A DNA stretch of 19,291 bases from DATLBY01 sp035526665 (GTDB taxonomy: Bacteria > Acidobacteriota > Terriglobia > Bryobacterales > Bryobacteraceae): contig DATLBY010000166.1 in the NCBI GenBank assembly GCA_035526665.1, positions 1-19,291 on the forward strand, in the 5' to 3' direction. Positions 6,912-14,681 of this stretch are shown here, one piece after another; the first letter of the stretch is position 1, and each line of letters begins with the position of its first letter. The notes beneath the pieces are model-generated. The model was not told the DNA's origin. It worked only from the letters and a program-made list of their open reading frames with translations, and ran no database searches. The translations under genes were made by a program, and so were the position numbers.

Positions 6912-9884
6912 TTATTCGACTACTCTGACGCCAACAGACGTCGTGCCGGTCCCCTGATTGATCTGCAGTGGGACACTCAATCCAAGCGGGACCCTGCTGT
7001 TGACCACTGCATTGATTTGATACAAACCGATGTAGCCGGGCGTTAATCCGGAAAACTGCACTTGTAGCGGTATGCCTCCGAGTGTCACCACGGGCGTGAT
7101 AATTGTCGAGGACAGCGGCTCGGAAGGAGCCGGCACGCCGGCGTCCACCGGGGGCGAGGTCCGCCCCAGGCCGGTGGCATAGATGATGATCGTATCGCCG
7201 CGATGCAGCGGGTTCGACGGCGTGGTGAGTTGACTATTCAGCGCGCGGACCACGGTGGGCGTCGCGTTGGAGCCGGCCCGGAAGACGCTCGGCGCCGCCG
7301 GCGAGATCGTGAGATTGAAATTGTCGCTAACGCCGCCCGGTGTATTCAGCCGCAAGGTGGTATTGCCCTCGACAGGGAACGGAAGCTGGGCGTTGATCTG
7401 TTGCGAGGATACAAAGAGCATCGGAACGGCGATCCCGTTCACGGTCAAGCAGCTTTCGCCCAGCGCGGTGGGAAGCGGCATCTGCGAGGAGGCCTGATTG
7501 AGCGGGCTCAGGTCGGTTCCAAAGACGCTGATGAGTCCGCCGGGAGCGATCGGCTGCGCGAAGTCGGCCCCGTTGACAACCCGGTCAATACGGGGCGTGG
7601 CCACAGACGCGTCATAGTCCCACGGCAGGACGGTAAAGCCCGAAGTGGTGAGCGCGATGATGGCGTTCCGGCTGTTGAGCGGCGCCAGCGTGCGGGTAAA
7701 TACGGCACCCGTGGTTCCCAGCACGGGTGCTTCAACGGTGCGCGTGGCGCGAATGCCGTTGCCCGATTGCAGGTCCACCCGCTGGAGAACTCCCGCGCTG
7801 CCGGCATCGGGGGCCGTCATGCGCAGGCCGCCCAGCTCCAGAAACGCGAATCCCGACGAGAGGCCGGTCGCCGTCTCGAATTGTTTCATTTGCACCAGCG
7901 AAGAGTTCAGAAGACTGTTGCCGACCATGTACTGGTCATAGCTGGAGGCGGCGTACGCTCCCGAAAGAGCGGTTGCATCTTTACGGGAGGCGGTGAACGT
8001 CCCGGCGCTCGCATTGTAGAGCATCACGTTTCCGTTGGGCTGCGCCGCCAGGATGGACGAGCCATTCGGGGAGGCGATTAGCACGGTGTTCAGCGCGATG
8101 TCGTTGTTATAGACGCCGAGCGAGGGCAGTACCGTGGCAGTCCCGCTGGCGAGGTCCACCTGGGAGATCTGATGTTTTGGTCCGGCCACCCGGCTCGCCA
8201 CCAGAATCGTATTGGCGGCGGATGCGATCGAGCGTGGGTAATGGCCTCCAGGCATACGGATGCTCCTGGCCTGTTCCAGCGTTTCCAGATCGTATACATA
8301 GATCACCTGGGAGTTGTTGCTGCCCACCAGAAGGTAACGGCGGTCGAAGGTAATCGCCATCTGGGTGGGCGTATTTCCCGTCTTCAGCGCGGCGATCTGA
8401 TTGTACGTCTTACCGTCGTAGACGAGCAGCTGATTGCGGTCTTCCCGCAGGATGAAGAAGCGGTCGCGCGAGGGGTCGGCAAGAATGTCCACCAGTTTTC
8501 CCGGAACATTGATGGCGGTTCCCCGCTGGTCGGGATCCTTGGAGTTCACTAGAACGCGAATGGCCGGCGGAAGGTTCACCGCGCGTGACGACCGGATATC
8601 AATCGTACTGGCGGCGGTGCCCTTGTTCGGGAACGCGCCCGGGTCGACGGAAATGCGCACGCGCGCAGGCGTGACTCCGCTGCTGGGGCTGATCTGGATA
8701 CCCGGGGCGGTGCTGGATAGCGTGAAGTCGCTGGCGCCCCCGCTGCGGTCAGTAATCAAAATCTCCTGCGAGGCAACTCTGCGGTCGCAGAAGCTACCCT
8801 TGAAAACCACATCTTCCTGCGCGACTGCGATACGCGGCGTCTGCGCCAGCGAGCCGACCGGCAGAATCAGAACGCCGCTATCGGAAGCCGAGTAAAGGGT
8901 ATTGTTGTCGCTGGATAACACGCTTTTGCCCGCCAGGTTCTCGGGCAACTGGAGGCGCTCGAGGACCGCCAGGTTCTCGGCATCGACCACCTGCAACACG
9001 GGGACTGAGGCAGCGGCGGCGGCCGGATCCGGCATTTGAGCATAGATCAGCCCGCGCGAGGAATCGATTGCCTGCGTGCCCACGTTGAACGTCCCGGTCG
9101 GATTTGGAAATTGCGCCAGCAGATCGAAATTGCGCGTCTGCAGAGCCCAGCCGGAGGTAAACAAGGTCCCGTCGGCATTAACGCTGACGGCTCTTGGTCC
9201 ATTGGGCGGGGAAGAAGTATACAGCATGGCGTCTACCCGGCGGGTATTCACGTCATAGCGGAAGTCCAGGGCATCGGTGGACCCGAAAATCCACTGGCCG
9301 TCTCGCGATACCGCGATCGAGGCGGCGGTGATGCTGGGCGGAAAAGTGGCGGCCGGCTGAGGCAGCGTCTTGGCGGCGACACCGGTGATGGTGTCGAGCA
9401 GTTGCGAGGAGCCGCGCACGGGATCGAAGAGTAAGAACTCTTTGGTCGTGGCCACGAACGCCTTATTGTCGCTGCCGAAGGCGACGCCTAACGGCGGGTT
9501 ACCCAAGGCAAATGTCTGCTTGTTGTTCGTCTCAATATTGAGTAAAGTGAGCGCGTTGCTCGAAGGCAGCGGGGCCGCGAAATTCGCGTAGTGAGCCACC
9601 AGAAGATATTTGCCGTCCGGTGACACGGTAACCGAGCTCGGCTGGGAAGCGACATTGATGGACCGGAGGACAATACCCTCGGCCAGTGACACCACCTCGA
9701 TCCGGTTGGCAGTGAAGTTGGCAACGTACAACAAACCTCTTCCTTCGTCCAATGCGAGGTCCGAAGCGTGGCCCCCAATGACGACCGCTTTGCCGAACGT
9801 CCCTGCCCATGCAGTGGCCGCAATGCACGCCGATAGAGCGAGTTGCAGCGTCTTGTTTTTCGATAACCGGAACATGCTGTTCAT
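6912..9884 (-). CDS. Secreted beta-propeller protein with C-terminal TIGR03437 module
   Basis: Large exported protein of 990 residues. It starts MNSMFRLSKNK and has a signal peptide ending near TAWAG. Residues about 25-345 carry propeller blades of the YVTN/YncE kind (GLLYVANFTANRIEVVSL, then SVTVSPDGKYLLVAHY). Next comes an Ig-like segment (about 355-445), where QEILITDRSG and PGIQISPSSG resemble BACON-type repeats. A second propeller follows (about 450-760, for example YLLVGSNNSQVIYVYDLETL). The last 227 residues, from PRIDRVVNGADFAQPIAPGG, match the TIGR03437 module known from Solibacter-type Acidobacteriota. There is no CxxCH, so it does not itself carry c-type haem. The ATG at 9884 is preferred because GAGG lies 9 nt upstream; a TTG at 9899 would sit before the signal peptide. 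It is the first gene of the operon with the porin-cytochrome pair. A scaffold or binding role outside the cell is plausible but not shown. Confidence 0.85.
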   Translation of the reverse strand: MNSMFRLSKNKTLQLALSACIAATAWAGTFGKAVVIGGHASDLALDEGRGLLYVANFTANRIEVVSLAEGIVLRSINVASQPSSVTVSPDGKYLLVAHYANFAAPLPSSNALTLLNIETNNKQTFALGNPPLGVAFGSDNKAFVATTKEFLLFDPVRGSSQLLDTITGVAAKTLPQPAATFPPSITAASIAVSRDGQWIFGSTDALDFRYDVNTRRVDAMLYTSSPPNGPRAVSVNADGTLFTSGWALQTRNFDLLAQFPNPTGTFNVGTQAIDSSRGLIYAQMPDPAAAAASVPVLQVVDAENLAVLERLQLPENLAGKSVLSSDNNTLYSASDSGVLILPVGSLAQTPRIAVAQEDVVFKGSFCDRRVASQEILITDRSGGASDFTLSSTAPGIQISPSSGVTPARVRISVDPGAFPNKGTAASTIDIRSSRAVNLPPAIRVLVNSKDPDQRGTAINVPGKLVDILADPSRDRFFILREDRNQLLVYDGKTYNQIAALKTGNTPTQMAITFDRRYLLVGSNNSQVIYVYDLETLEQARSIRMPGGHYPRSIASAANTILVASRVAGPKHQISQVDLASGTATVLPSLGVYNNDIALNTVLIASPNGSSILAAQPNGNVMLYNASAGTFTASRKDATALSGAYAASSYDQYMVGNSLLNSSLVQMKQFETATGLSSGFAFLELGGLRMTAPDAGSAGVLQRVDLQSGNGIRATRTVEAPVLGTTGAVFTRTLAPLNSRNAIIALTTSGFTVLPWDYDASVATPRIDRVVNGADFAQPIAPGGLISVFGTDLSPLNQASSQMPLPTALGESCLTVNGIAVPMLFVSSQQINAQLPFPVEGNTTLRLNTPGGVSDNFNLTISPAAPSVFRAGSNATPTVVRALNSQLTTPSNPLHRGDTIIIYATGLGRTSPPVDAGVPAPSEPLSSTIITPVVTLGGIPLQVQFSGLTPGYIGLYQINAVVNSRVPLGLSVPLQINQGTGTTSVGVRVVE

Positions 9885-9893
9885 CAGACCAGA

Positions 9894-9897
9894 CCTC
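9894..9897 (-). promoter_or_regulatory. Ribosome-binding site deciding the start at 9884
   Basis: The minus strand reads GAGG here, 9 nt before the ATG at 9884. The in-frame TTG at 9899 would lie within this site, so it is rejected as the start. Confidence 0.55.
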
Positions 9898-10050
9898 AAA
9901 ATCTATCTTCTACGCGACTGAACACAACTGGAACGTTGAAACGGAGGACGCCATCTTCCTAGCCCTTTTTGCTCAGGGATCGAGCCTTTGGCGGCGCGCT
10001 GTCGATGGCGGGCCGCCTGGGCTCCGGCTGGTGTTTAACGCTGCGGAATT

Positions 10051-10146
10051 CTATTCCTCGGCGTTCTTTTTACGCCGCATGACGATCAAACCCAGAAGGA
10101 TGACCGCGATCACCGCGCAAACAATGCGAACTGTAGAGCTATCCAT
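10051..10146 (-). CDS. 31-residue single-helix membrane microprotein after tadC
   Basis: A short ORF starts with ATG at 10146 and ends with TAG at 10053-10051. It encodes 31 residues: a polar start (MDSSTVR), one hydrophobic helix of about 16 residues (IVCAVIAVILLGLIVM), and a basic then acidic tail (RRKKNAEE). An AGGAGA ribosome-binding site lies 7 nt before the ATG, as good as any in the window. It follows tadC by 42 nt in the same direction. By the positive-inside rule the tail would be cytoplasmic and the short N-terminus periplasmic. It lacks the Gly/Glu/Tyr cleavage motif and length of a Flp pilin, so I do not call it one. Possible roles are a small subunit or regulator of the Tad inner-membrane platform; this is inference. 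Confidence 0.7.
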   Translation of the reverse strand: MDSSTVRIVCAVIAVILLGLIVMRRKKNAEE

Positions 10147-10153
10147 TGACTTT

Positions 10154-10159
10154 TCTCCT
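10154..10159 (-). promoter_or_regulatory. Ribosome-binding site of the 31-residue microprotein
   Basis: AGGAGA on the minus strand, 7 nt before the ATG at 10146. It is the main evidence, beside the membrane-helix pattern, that this short ORF is translated. Confidence 0.7.
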
Positions 10160-10188
10160 TTTTTTCCAAACTGCTCGAATCAACAAAA

Positions 10189-11109
10189 CTAAACTCCATT
10201 CATCATCGGGATCAGCTCCCGTATGATCTTCATCGCGATCGGCCCGACCGTAACGACGAAGAGCGAAGGCAAAATGCAGAAGAAGATCGGGAACACCAGC
10301 TTCACGCCCAGCTTGGCGGCCTTCTCTTCGGCTACCTGCCGGCTTTGCACCCGCATATAATCGGCATGCCCTCTGAGACTCTGGGCGACACCCGTTCCAA
10401 AACGGTCGGCCTGAATCAGTACCGCCACCAGCTTCTTTAGATCGTCCACCGCGGTCCGGTCCGCCAGATTGCGGAGCGCATCGATACGGCGCTTGCCGGC
10501 CTTCAATTCCAGATTCACCAGCGCATACTCTTCGCTGATCTCCGGATGCGCATGCTCCAGTTCCTTGGCAACCTGGAGAATCGCCTGGTCCAGCCCGAGG
10601 CCCGACTCGACGCACACCACCATCAGATCGAGCGCGTTCGGCAGCCCTCGCTGGATCTGTTTCTGCCGCCGCCGCGCCACCACCTTCACAAATTGATTGG
10701 GACCAAAGAAGCCGGCCGCCACCGCCACAATCACGGCCATCAGCTTGTTACTCGAGTCCGCCTGCGAACCGGATACCACCAGGGTCATCAGCACCGGCAG
10801 CAGCACTCCCAACGCTACCTTGGCGCCGTAGAGGATTTTGAGCGCCTCCGATCCCCGGTAGCCCGCGCGGATCAGCCGCTTCTGCATGACCGTTGCATCC
10901 TTCGGGCTGGTGGGCAGCACGCGGCCCAGCCGCTGGATGAGATCGTGGAAGGCCAGGCTAGGGTGCAGCGGAATGTGCTCCCGCTGCTCCACCATGACCC
11001 CGGTCACGCGATCCATGGCCTCTTTGGGACGCACATAGAGCTTCATTCCGAGGAGCGAAATCACCACGACTACCGCGATAAAGAGCAGCGAACTGATTAA
11101 TAAAGGCAC
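10189..11109 (-). CDS. tadC: Tad pilus inner-membrane platform protein TadC
   Basis: TadC pairs with TadB to form the inner-membrane platform that the TadA ATPase drives during Flp-type pilus assembly. The 306-residue protein has an N-terminal membrane helix (residues 2-21), a helical pair around 97-112 and 122-136, a T2SSF cytoplasmic helical domain (about 155-265) starting with the typical LPNALDLMVVCVESGLGLDQA, and a C-terminal membrane helix at 270-292. It sits 3 nt after tadB, so translation is likely coupled. TadB and TadC are paralogues; this one is assigned TadC by its LPNALDLMVV and RFGTGVAQSLR motifs and by order. Downstream there is no tadD but the small membrane ORF at 10051-10146. 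Confidence 0.93.
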   Translation of the reverse strand: MPLLISSLLFIAVVVVISLLGMKLYVRPKEAMDRVTGVMVEQREHIPLHPSLAFHDLIQRLGRVLPTSPKDATVMQKRLIRAGYRGSEALKILYGAKVALGVLLPVLMTLVVSGSQADSSNKLMAVIVAVAAGFFGPNQFVKVVARRRQKQIQRGLPNALDLMVVCVESGLGLDQAILQVAKELEHAHPEISEEYALVNLELKAGKRRIDALRNLADRTAVDDLKKLVAVLIQADRFGTGVAQSLRGHADYMRVQSRQVAEEKAAKLGVKLVFPIFFCILPSLFVVTVGPIAMKIIRELIPMMNGV

Positions 11110-11112
11110 GGA

Positions 11113-12087
11113 TTAAACCTCAATCGACACAATCTTTCGCATAATGAAGTAGCCGGCCACCTGCAGCGCCACGGCGACCGCCATCATTTGCTGGCCAACC
11201 TCGTCGGTGAAGAAAAACTTCACATAGTCGGGATTGGTGTAAAACATCAGGACCGCAACTCCGATCGGAATGCAGGTGAGCGCCAGCGACGTCATCTTGC
11301 CGTGCGCGCTGACCGCGCGTATCCTGCCCCGCAGCTTGAACCGCTCGCGAATCACATAGGCCAGCTTGTCCAGGATCTCGGCTAAATTGCCGCCGGTTCG
11401 CTTCTGGAGCAGGACGGCGGAGACGAAGAATTGCACATCCAGCAGCGGTACGCGCTGGGAGAGCTTCAGCAGCGCGACATCCAGCGGCAGGCCCAGGTTG
11501 TGCTCCTCAAAGGTGCGCCGGAACTCGCTCGACAGCGGCTCCTGAAACTCCCGGTGGATCATTTCGAGCGAAACCGAGAAGGCGTGGCCGGCGCGCATGG
11601 ACCGGGAGACGAATTCCAGGCTGTCCGGAAAAATCTCCTCGAAGGCATGCAGCCGCTTTTTGCGCAAACGCATGACATAGAGCAGCGGCAGGAAGCCGGC
11701 CGCCACCGAGGCCAGCAGCGCGTAAGGACGGTAGGCCGACGGGATAAACAGATAAAGAGCGACATACGACCCGATAAACAATCCCATGCAGCCATGCACG
11801 AAACGCGCCAGGTTCCATTTCAAGCCGGCCTGCTCCAGCAGCTTCCGGGTCCGGTCCGTCAGGTTGTATTTCTTCAGAAGCTGAAGAACGATTTTGCCTT
11901 TGTCACTCTCCTGATTCTCAAAGAGCGCGGCCTGCGGGGTGCCCGGCTTGGCCTGCTTTTTGGCTCCTCCCACTAGGCGCGCTTTCATGCGATCCGCGTC
12001 GGCGTTGCGGAACAGGCGGGAGACAATCCACCATCCGCCCAGCGCCACCGCCCAGACCGCCGCCAGTACTATGACAAAGAATGCCAT
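11113..12087 (-). CDS. tadB: Tad pilus inner-membrane platform protein TadB
   Basis: TadB is the partner of TadC in the inner-membrane assembly platform of the Tad secretion system. Its 324 residues show an N-terminal helix (about 2-24), a basic cytoplasmic stretch, two membrane helices at about 98-116 and 121-139, a T2SSF domain (about 148-265) with FPDSLEFVSRSMRAGHAFS and KRTGGNLAEILDKLA, and two C-terminal helices (266-283, 299-316). RTGGNLAEIL in the middle of the domain is characteristic of TadB rather than TadC. It begins 6 nt after the ATPase gene and ends 3 nt before tadC, as expected for the conserved tadA-tadB-tadC order. Confidence 0.94.
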   Translation of the reverse strand: MAFFVIVLAAVWAVALGGWWIVSRLFRNADADRMKARLVGGAKKQAKPGTPQAALFENQESDKGKIVLQLLKKYNLTDRTRKLLEQAGLKWNLARFVHGCMGLFIGSYVALYLFIPSAYRPYALLASVAAGFLPLLYVMRLRKKRLHAFEEIFPDSLEFVSRSMRAGHAFSVSLEMIHREFQEPLSSEFRRTFEEHNLGLPLDVALLKLSQRVPLLDVQFFVSAVLLQKRTGGNLAEILDKLAYVIRERFKLRGRIRAVSAHGKMTSLALTCIPIGVAVLMFYTNPDYVKFFFTDEVGQQMMAVAVALQVAGYFIMRKIVSIEV

Positions 12088-12093
12088 CGCCGA

Positions 12094-13455
12094 TCAGACC
12101 TCCAGCACTTCGTCGAACAGGTCCGGCCGCAGCCGAATGCCCGCCGAGAGCAGCTTCTCGTAGAATTTGGGCCGGATCCCGGTCGCGGCGAAACGCCCGA
12201 CCACGCGCCCTTCCGGGCTCAAACCGCGCTTTTCGAACACAAAAATGTCCTGCAGGGTGACAATTTCGCCTTCCATGCCGGTCACCTCGGTGATCGCCAT
12301 AATGCGGCGCGACCCGTCGCTCAGGCGCATGGCCTGCACCAGCAGGTGGACGGCGCTGGCGATCTGCTGGCGGATGGAGATCAGCTGCATGTTCGCATTG
12401 GCCATCGAGACCATCACTTCCAGGCGCGAAACGGCGTCTCGCGCGCTGTTGGCGTGCACCGTGGTCAGCGAGCCGTCGTGACCAGTGTTCATGGCCTGCA
12501 GCATGTCCAGCGCTTCGCCGCCGCGGACCTCGCCCACCACGATCCGGTCGGGGCGCATACGCAGGCTGTTCACCAGCAGCTCGCGCTGCCGGACCGCGCC
12601 GTTGCCCTCCAGGTTGGGTGGACGCGTTTCCAGCCGCGCCACGTGCGGCTGCTTGAGCTGCAGCTCGGCCGCATCTTCAATCGTCACGATGCGTTCCTTG
12701 TGGTTGATAAAGGCCGAGAGGGCATTCAGCAGCGTTGTTTTACCCGAGCCGGTACCGCCCGCAATAATAATGTTCAGCTTGGCTTTGACCGCGGCTTCGA
12801 GCAGCTCCATCATGCCGGCGGTCAGCGCCTTCCGGTCGATCAGATCCGGTGCGGCCAGTTTGTCCTGCGCAAAACGGCGGATGGACATCAACGGGCCGTC
12901 CAGCGCCAGCGGCGGAATTATGGCATTCACGCGCGACCCGTCGCTCAGGCGCGCATCCACCATCGGCGTGGATTCGTCCACCCGGCGTCCCACCTGGGAC
13001 ACAATCTTGTCGATGATTCTCAGTAGGTGCTGATTGTCCCGGAAGGTGACGTTGGTCAGCTCCAGCAGGCCCTTACGCTCTACATAGACCTGCTTGTGCC
13101 CGTTTACCAGAATGTCGGAGATGGTGGAATCCTGCAGCAGAGGCTCCAGCGGCCCGAGTCCGAAAACCTCGTCCAGCACCTCGTCCGAGATCTGCTGCTT
13201 TTCCAGACCGCTCAGGAGCGTGGGTTCGGCGTCTATCAGCGAGATTAGGGCCTGCCGGACCTCGCCCCGGACCCGCTGGTTGTCGATGGTCGCCAGCGCC
13301 TCCAGGTTGATCTTGTCGAGCAACTTGCGGTGCAGCGTGAACTTGAGCTCCTGGTACTCCGGCTTCAGGTGAGTCTTGGGCTGACCTGAATTGCGGAGCA
13401 GCCTCTGCTCCCAGGACAGTTGCGTGGATGATTTCTGATCAAAAGTGGGCAGCAT
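12094..13455 (-). CDS. cpaF: Tad pilus assembly ATPase TadA/CpaF
   Basis: This is the secretion-type ATPase that powers assembly of Flp-type pili at the inner membrane. The 453 residues have an N-terminal helical region (about 35-100, ending in the FGLGPLEPLL linker), a second N-terminal domain with ISDILVNG near 112-119, and the RecA-like core. Motifs are complete: Walker A GGTGSGKT at 233-240, the Asp box with IEDAAELQL near 259-267, Walker B DRIVVGEVRGGE around 303-314, and the His box TTVHAN at 331-336. Length fits CpaF (450-500). It starts 11 nt after cpaE and is followed by tadB after 6 nt. Confidence 0.97.
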   Translation of the reverse strand: MLPTFDQKSSTQLSWEQRLLRNSGQPKTHLKPEYQELKFTLHRKLLDKINLEALATIDNQRVRGEVRQALISLIDAEPTLLSGLEKQQISDEVLDEVFGLGPLEPLLQDSTISDILVNGHKQVYVERKGLLELTNVTFRDNQHLLRIIDKIVSQVGRRVDESTPMVDARLSDGSRVNAIIPPLALDGPLMSIRRFAQDKLAAPDLIDRKALTAGMMELLEAAVKAKLNIIIAGGTGSGKTTLLNALSAFINHKERIVTIEDAAELQLKQPHVARLETRPPNLEGNGAVRQRELLVNSLRMRPDRIVVGEVRGGEALDMLQAMNTGHDGSLTTVHANSARDAVSRLEVMVSMANANMQLISIRQQIASAVHLLVQAMRLSDGSRRIMAITEVTGMEGEIVTLQDIFVFEKRGLSPEGRVVGRFAATGIRPKFYEKLLSAGIRLRPDLFDEVLEV

Positions 13456-13466
13456 AATAGATCCGT

Positions 13467-14657
13467 TTACGTTTGTGCCACAGCAGGACGCGCCGCAGCG
13501 CTACCGGCCGTGCGTTTTTTGTCTTCTACCGTTCCGCGCAGCTTGCCGGTCAGCCCGTCCACCGCCCGGCCTAAATCGGAATCGCCTTCCAGCTGTCCGC
13601 CCAGCGTGATCACCCGGTGAACCGCCAAAAAGTCGTTAGGCAGGCTGATATCCACGGGACAGGCGAATATTTTCGCCAGGTCGGATCCGTTCAACCCGTC
13701 GCCGCGGTTCACCCGGTTGACCAGCACCTGAAAACGCTTGGCATCAAAGCCGACATGCGCAAGCAGCTTCACGCCCTTGCGCGCCAGGTGCAGACTCGCT
13801 AGCTCCGACGTCGCGACCACGAAGGCCCGGTCCGATTCCGAGATTGTGAGCAGACTCATACGCTGAAAAATGGACGGGAGATCCACCACGACCCAGTCGT
13901 AGCGCAGGCGCGCCCACTCAAGCACATCCTGCAGCCGGTCGGGCTCGATCGGATCGGTCGAGGGCTTGGCGGGCGCGGCCAGCACGTCGATGCCGCCCCT
14001 GTCCACCACCAGCGACGACCAGAACTGCGCGTCCAGCCGCTCGGAGTGCTGCAGGGCGTCCAGCAGCGAATACTCCGGCTCCAGCTTCAGACTGAAGGCA
14101 ACCGCGCCTCCCGTCAGATCGAAGTCGGCCAGTAAAACCTTTTTTCCCGTGCTTTTCAAAAGAGCGAATGCTGTGTGGATCGCCAGCGTGGACGCGCCCG
14201 CTCCCGGCTTGGCGCTGGAAAACACGATAACCTTGCCCGCCTCTTTTTCGGCCGGCGCCTCGGGCGCCAGCAGCCGCTGGATGCGCGAGATGGCCGCCTG
14301 CTGCACCGCCACATCGAAGGGGGCGAAGAGAAATTCGCTGGCCCCGTCGCGCAGCGACCGGAGAATGGCCGCGGAGTCATTGTTGACGTGCAGCCCGATG
14401 ACGTGAATCGGCGGCTTCTGCGCCGTCAGCAGGCGAATCAGCCTGCCGGCCGTATCGATGTCCGTGGCTACGTCCAGCAGAACAATGTCGGGATGAAGCT
14501 GCCGCAGCCGGATCTCGAGCGTCTGCTCGCTGGGATAGGCCTTCAAGTCACCCACCAGTTGCAGCGCGCGCGTCTTGGAAACGGTTTGGGTAAACTGCTC
14601 CGCCAACTCCCGGTTGGGCGAGATTAGCAGCGCAGTCATATCGGATCGGCCTGTCAT
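13467..14657 (-). CDS. cpaE: Tad pilus localisation ATPase TadZ/CpaE
   Basis: A MinD/ParA-like protein that places the Tad apparatus, commonly at a pole. Residues about 8-130 form a receiver-like domain with HPDIVLLDV (Asp62). Residues 142-380 form the P-loop ATPase: the deviant Walker A is F-S-S-A-K-P-G-A-G-A-S-T with Lys150, followed by LLADFDLTGG (174-183) and the Walker B strand YDWVVVDLPSIF. The second lysine of the MinD-type P-loop (KGGxGKT) is Ala here, which is common in CpaE, while the Pro after Lys150 is less usual. Two starts are possible (14657, and seven codons in at 14639); both leave the receiver-like domain intact. It lies 24 nt after the secretin and 11 nt before the ATPase gene. 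Confidence 0.92.
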   Translation of the reverse strand: MTGRSDMTALLISPNRELAEQFTQTVSKTRALQLVGDLKAYPSEQTLEIRLRQLHPDIVLLDVATDIDTAGRLIRLLTAQKPPIHVIGLHVNNDSAAILRSLRDGASEFLFAPFDVAVQQAAISRIQRLLAPEAPAEKEAGKVIVFSSAKPGAGASTLAIHTAFALLKSTGKKVLLADFDLTGGAVAFSLKLEPEYSLLDALQHSERLDAQFWSSLVVDRGGIDVLAAPAKPSTDPIEPDRLQDVLEWARLRYDWVVVDLPSIFQRMSLLTISESDRAFVVATSELASLHLARKGVKLLAHVGFDAKRFQVLVNRVNRGDGLNGSDLAKIFACPVDISLPNDFLAVHRVITLGGQLEGDSDLGRAVDGLTGKLRGTVEDKKRTAGSAAARPAVAQT

Positions 14658-14681
14658 ACGTTTCCCGGGGCTGGAGCTTCT

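Noticed and set aside
9990..10017. GC-rich inverted repeat (GGCGGC/GCCGCC with a 16-nt loop) after the microprotein gene, considered as terminator of the Tad operon
   Set aside because: There is no T tract on the minus-strand 3' side and the loop is long, so an intrinsic terminator is not supported. It may still slow transcription.
10051..10146. Microprotein as a Flp pilin
   Set aside because: It is too short and has no Gly-cleavage/Glu/Tyr motif typical of Flp pilins, and its tail is strongly charged.
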